Of a stretch of 61,836 bases of DNA, positions 61,432 to 61,836 are shown one piece after another. Source of the DNA: Pseudomonadota bacterium (lineage in GTDB: Bacteria > Bdellovibrionota_C > UBA2361 > OMII01). Positions within the stretch are counted from its first letter, which is position 1. Every line of letters starts with the position of its first letter. The DNA lies in NCBI GenBank assembly GCA_026390555.1, contig JAPLFS010000034.1, forward strand, positions 1-61,836, given 5' to 3'. Both the position numbers and the translations under genes were made by a program. The notes beneath the pieces are model-generated. The model saw only the letters and a program-made list of their open reading frames with translations. It made no database searches and was not told the origin of the DNA.

Positions 61432-61836
61432 GTGAGTAATCCAGATACTAAAGCATCCAGTGCCTCTCTTGGATGGTACAGTCGAAGTTATATTCCGCAT
61501 CTCGACGCCGCAAATATTTTACAGTTCATCACAATTCGTCTGGCAGACTCCCTACTACAGAATAAGCTTAGATCTTTAGAGATAGAGCTAAAAGAGAGCC
61601 CATCAACCGTTACAATCAAGCGACGCCAACAGATCGAAACGTGGCTCGATGCAGGGTATGGCGCGCCCCTTCTCGCTAATCCTAAGGTCGCTTGTGTCGT
61701 TGCATCAGCACTACTTGAATTTCATAAAGTGCGTTACACCCTGCATGCTTGGGTGATTATGCCGAATCATATTCATATACTCATTGAAACGCGACCTGAA
61801 TGGCCGCTCTATAGAGTAATAGGTAGTTTTAAGAGA
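61432..61836 (+). CDS. REP-associated Y1 tyrosine transposase (RAYT-like), 5' part
   Basis: The first 135 residues are present before the window ends. The HUH metal-binding motif is visible as W-V-I-M-P-N-H-I-H-I-L-I, the mark of the Y1_Tnp/IS200-like RAYT group. The opening (Y-I-P-H-L-D-A, I-L-Q-F-I-T-I-R-L-A-D-S-L) and G-S-F-K-R at the edge fit too. The catalytic Tyr lies beyond the window. Such enzymes nick and rejoin single-stranded DNA at REP hairpins. The GTG at 61432 is the likely start, since the frame reads well from there; no ribosome binding site is obvious. The gene lies 45 bases after the last repeat unit. Confidence 0.88.
   Translation, partial: MSNPDTKASSASLGWYSRSYIPHLDAANILQFITIRLADSLLQNKLRSLEIELKESPSTVTIKRRQQIETWLDAGYGAPLLANPKVACVVASALLEFHKVRYTLHAWVIMPNHIHILIETRPEWPLYRVIGSFKR

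Noticed and set aside
61029-61435. Several overlapping plus-strand reading frames of 70-100 codons in the repeat array
   Set aside because: They consist of translated repeat units, the proteins repeat the same nonsense blocks, and no ribosome binding sites or family features are present.

Overview
The window is 61.8 kb of a Gram-negative bacterial chromosome with roughly balanced base composition and dense gene packing. The envelope gene set (Mpl, LpoB, YcfL, MinCDE, LapA/LapB-like, outer-membrane lipoproteins), together with CmoB, ApaG and ComF, points to a proteobacterial-type cell. Several families are of the delta/cyanobacterial/actinobacterial kind rather than gamma (type-2 PyrF, a cyanobacterial-type RNase II/R, orphan PhoB-like regulator). 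I would place it near the old Deltaproteobacteria/Bdellovibrionota, but the sequence alone does not fix a taxon.

Layout. 1-9.3 kb: a partial tRNA-Thr, a J-domain protein with a membrane protein, a B12-binding/XRE regulator, cmoB, apaG-mpl, a large protein built from seven HTH-like repeats, ahcY, and a csrA gene of only 59 codons. 9.4-20.4 kb: mazG, a broken comF, gpmI, a CDF metal transporter, a LapA/LapB-like TPR protein, minC-minD-minE, then pgpA - PF10023 lipoprotein peptidase - pyrF. 20.4-28.6 kb is more accessory: an XRE/nucleotidyltransferase pair, a GT20-like glycosyltransferase, an AT-rich block with a FAS1 protein, a glutathione peroxidase and a broken photolyase, then a GH31 glucosidase. 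28.9-38.2 kb: an RNase II/R, an ABC exporter, and a five-gene operon of envelope lipoproteins ending in lpoB. 38.2-42.2 kb: a two-domain methyltransferase, a fused toxin-antitoxin ORF and a second nucleotidyltransferase pair. 42.4-50.7 kb: an ECF sigma/anti-sigma/secreted protein set, a GT87-like mannosyltransferase, polA, secreted and zf-HC2 proteins, and an orphan response regulator. 50.9-59.4 kb is housekeeping: rplU-rpmA-obgE, ald, folD-gcvT-gcvH-gcvP. 59.6 kb to the end: a secreted CxxC/glycine-rich protein, a small cysteine-containing secreted protein, an array of structured repeats, and the start of a Y1 (REP-associated) transposase.

Genes that work together: minCDE (division site placement); folD with gcvTHP (glycine cleavage and one-carbon folate flow); ahcY with the SAM-dependent methyltransferases; the 33.4-38.2 kb operon, which probably acts on peptidoglycan synthesis through LpoB; and the ECF sigma factor with its anti-sigma factor.

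Two families of structured non-coding repeats recur in the window. One is the REP-like array beside the Y1 transposase, with further copies or fragments at 40.0, 26.4 and 53.9 kb. The other is a MITE-like element with terminal inverted repeats, present as two oppositely oriented copies at 28.8 and 48.4 kb. The least explained coding items are the seven-repeat protein (5.3-7.4 kb), the B12/XRE regulator (1.3-2.2 kb), the toxin-antitoxin fusion (40.3 kb) and the CxxC/CX4C glycine-rich secreted protein (59.6 kb). All family calls rest on reading motifs by eye; no database search was run.
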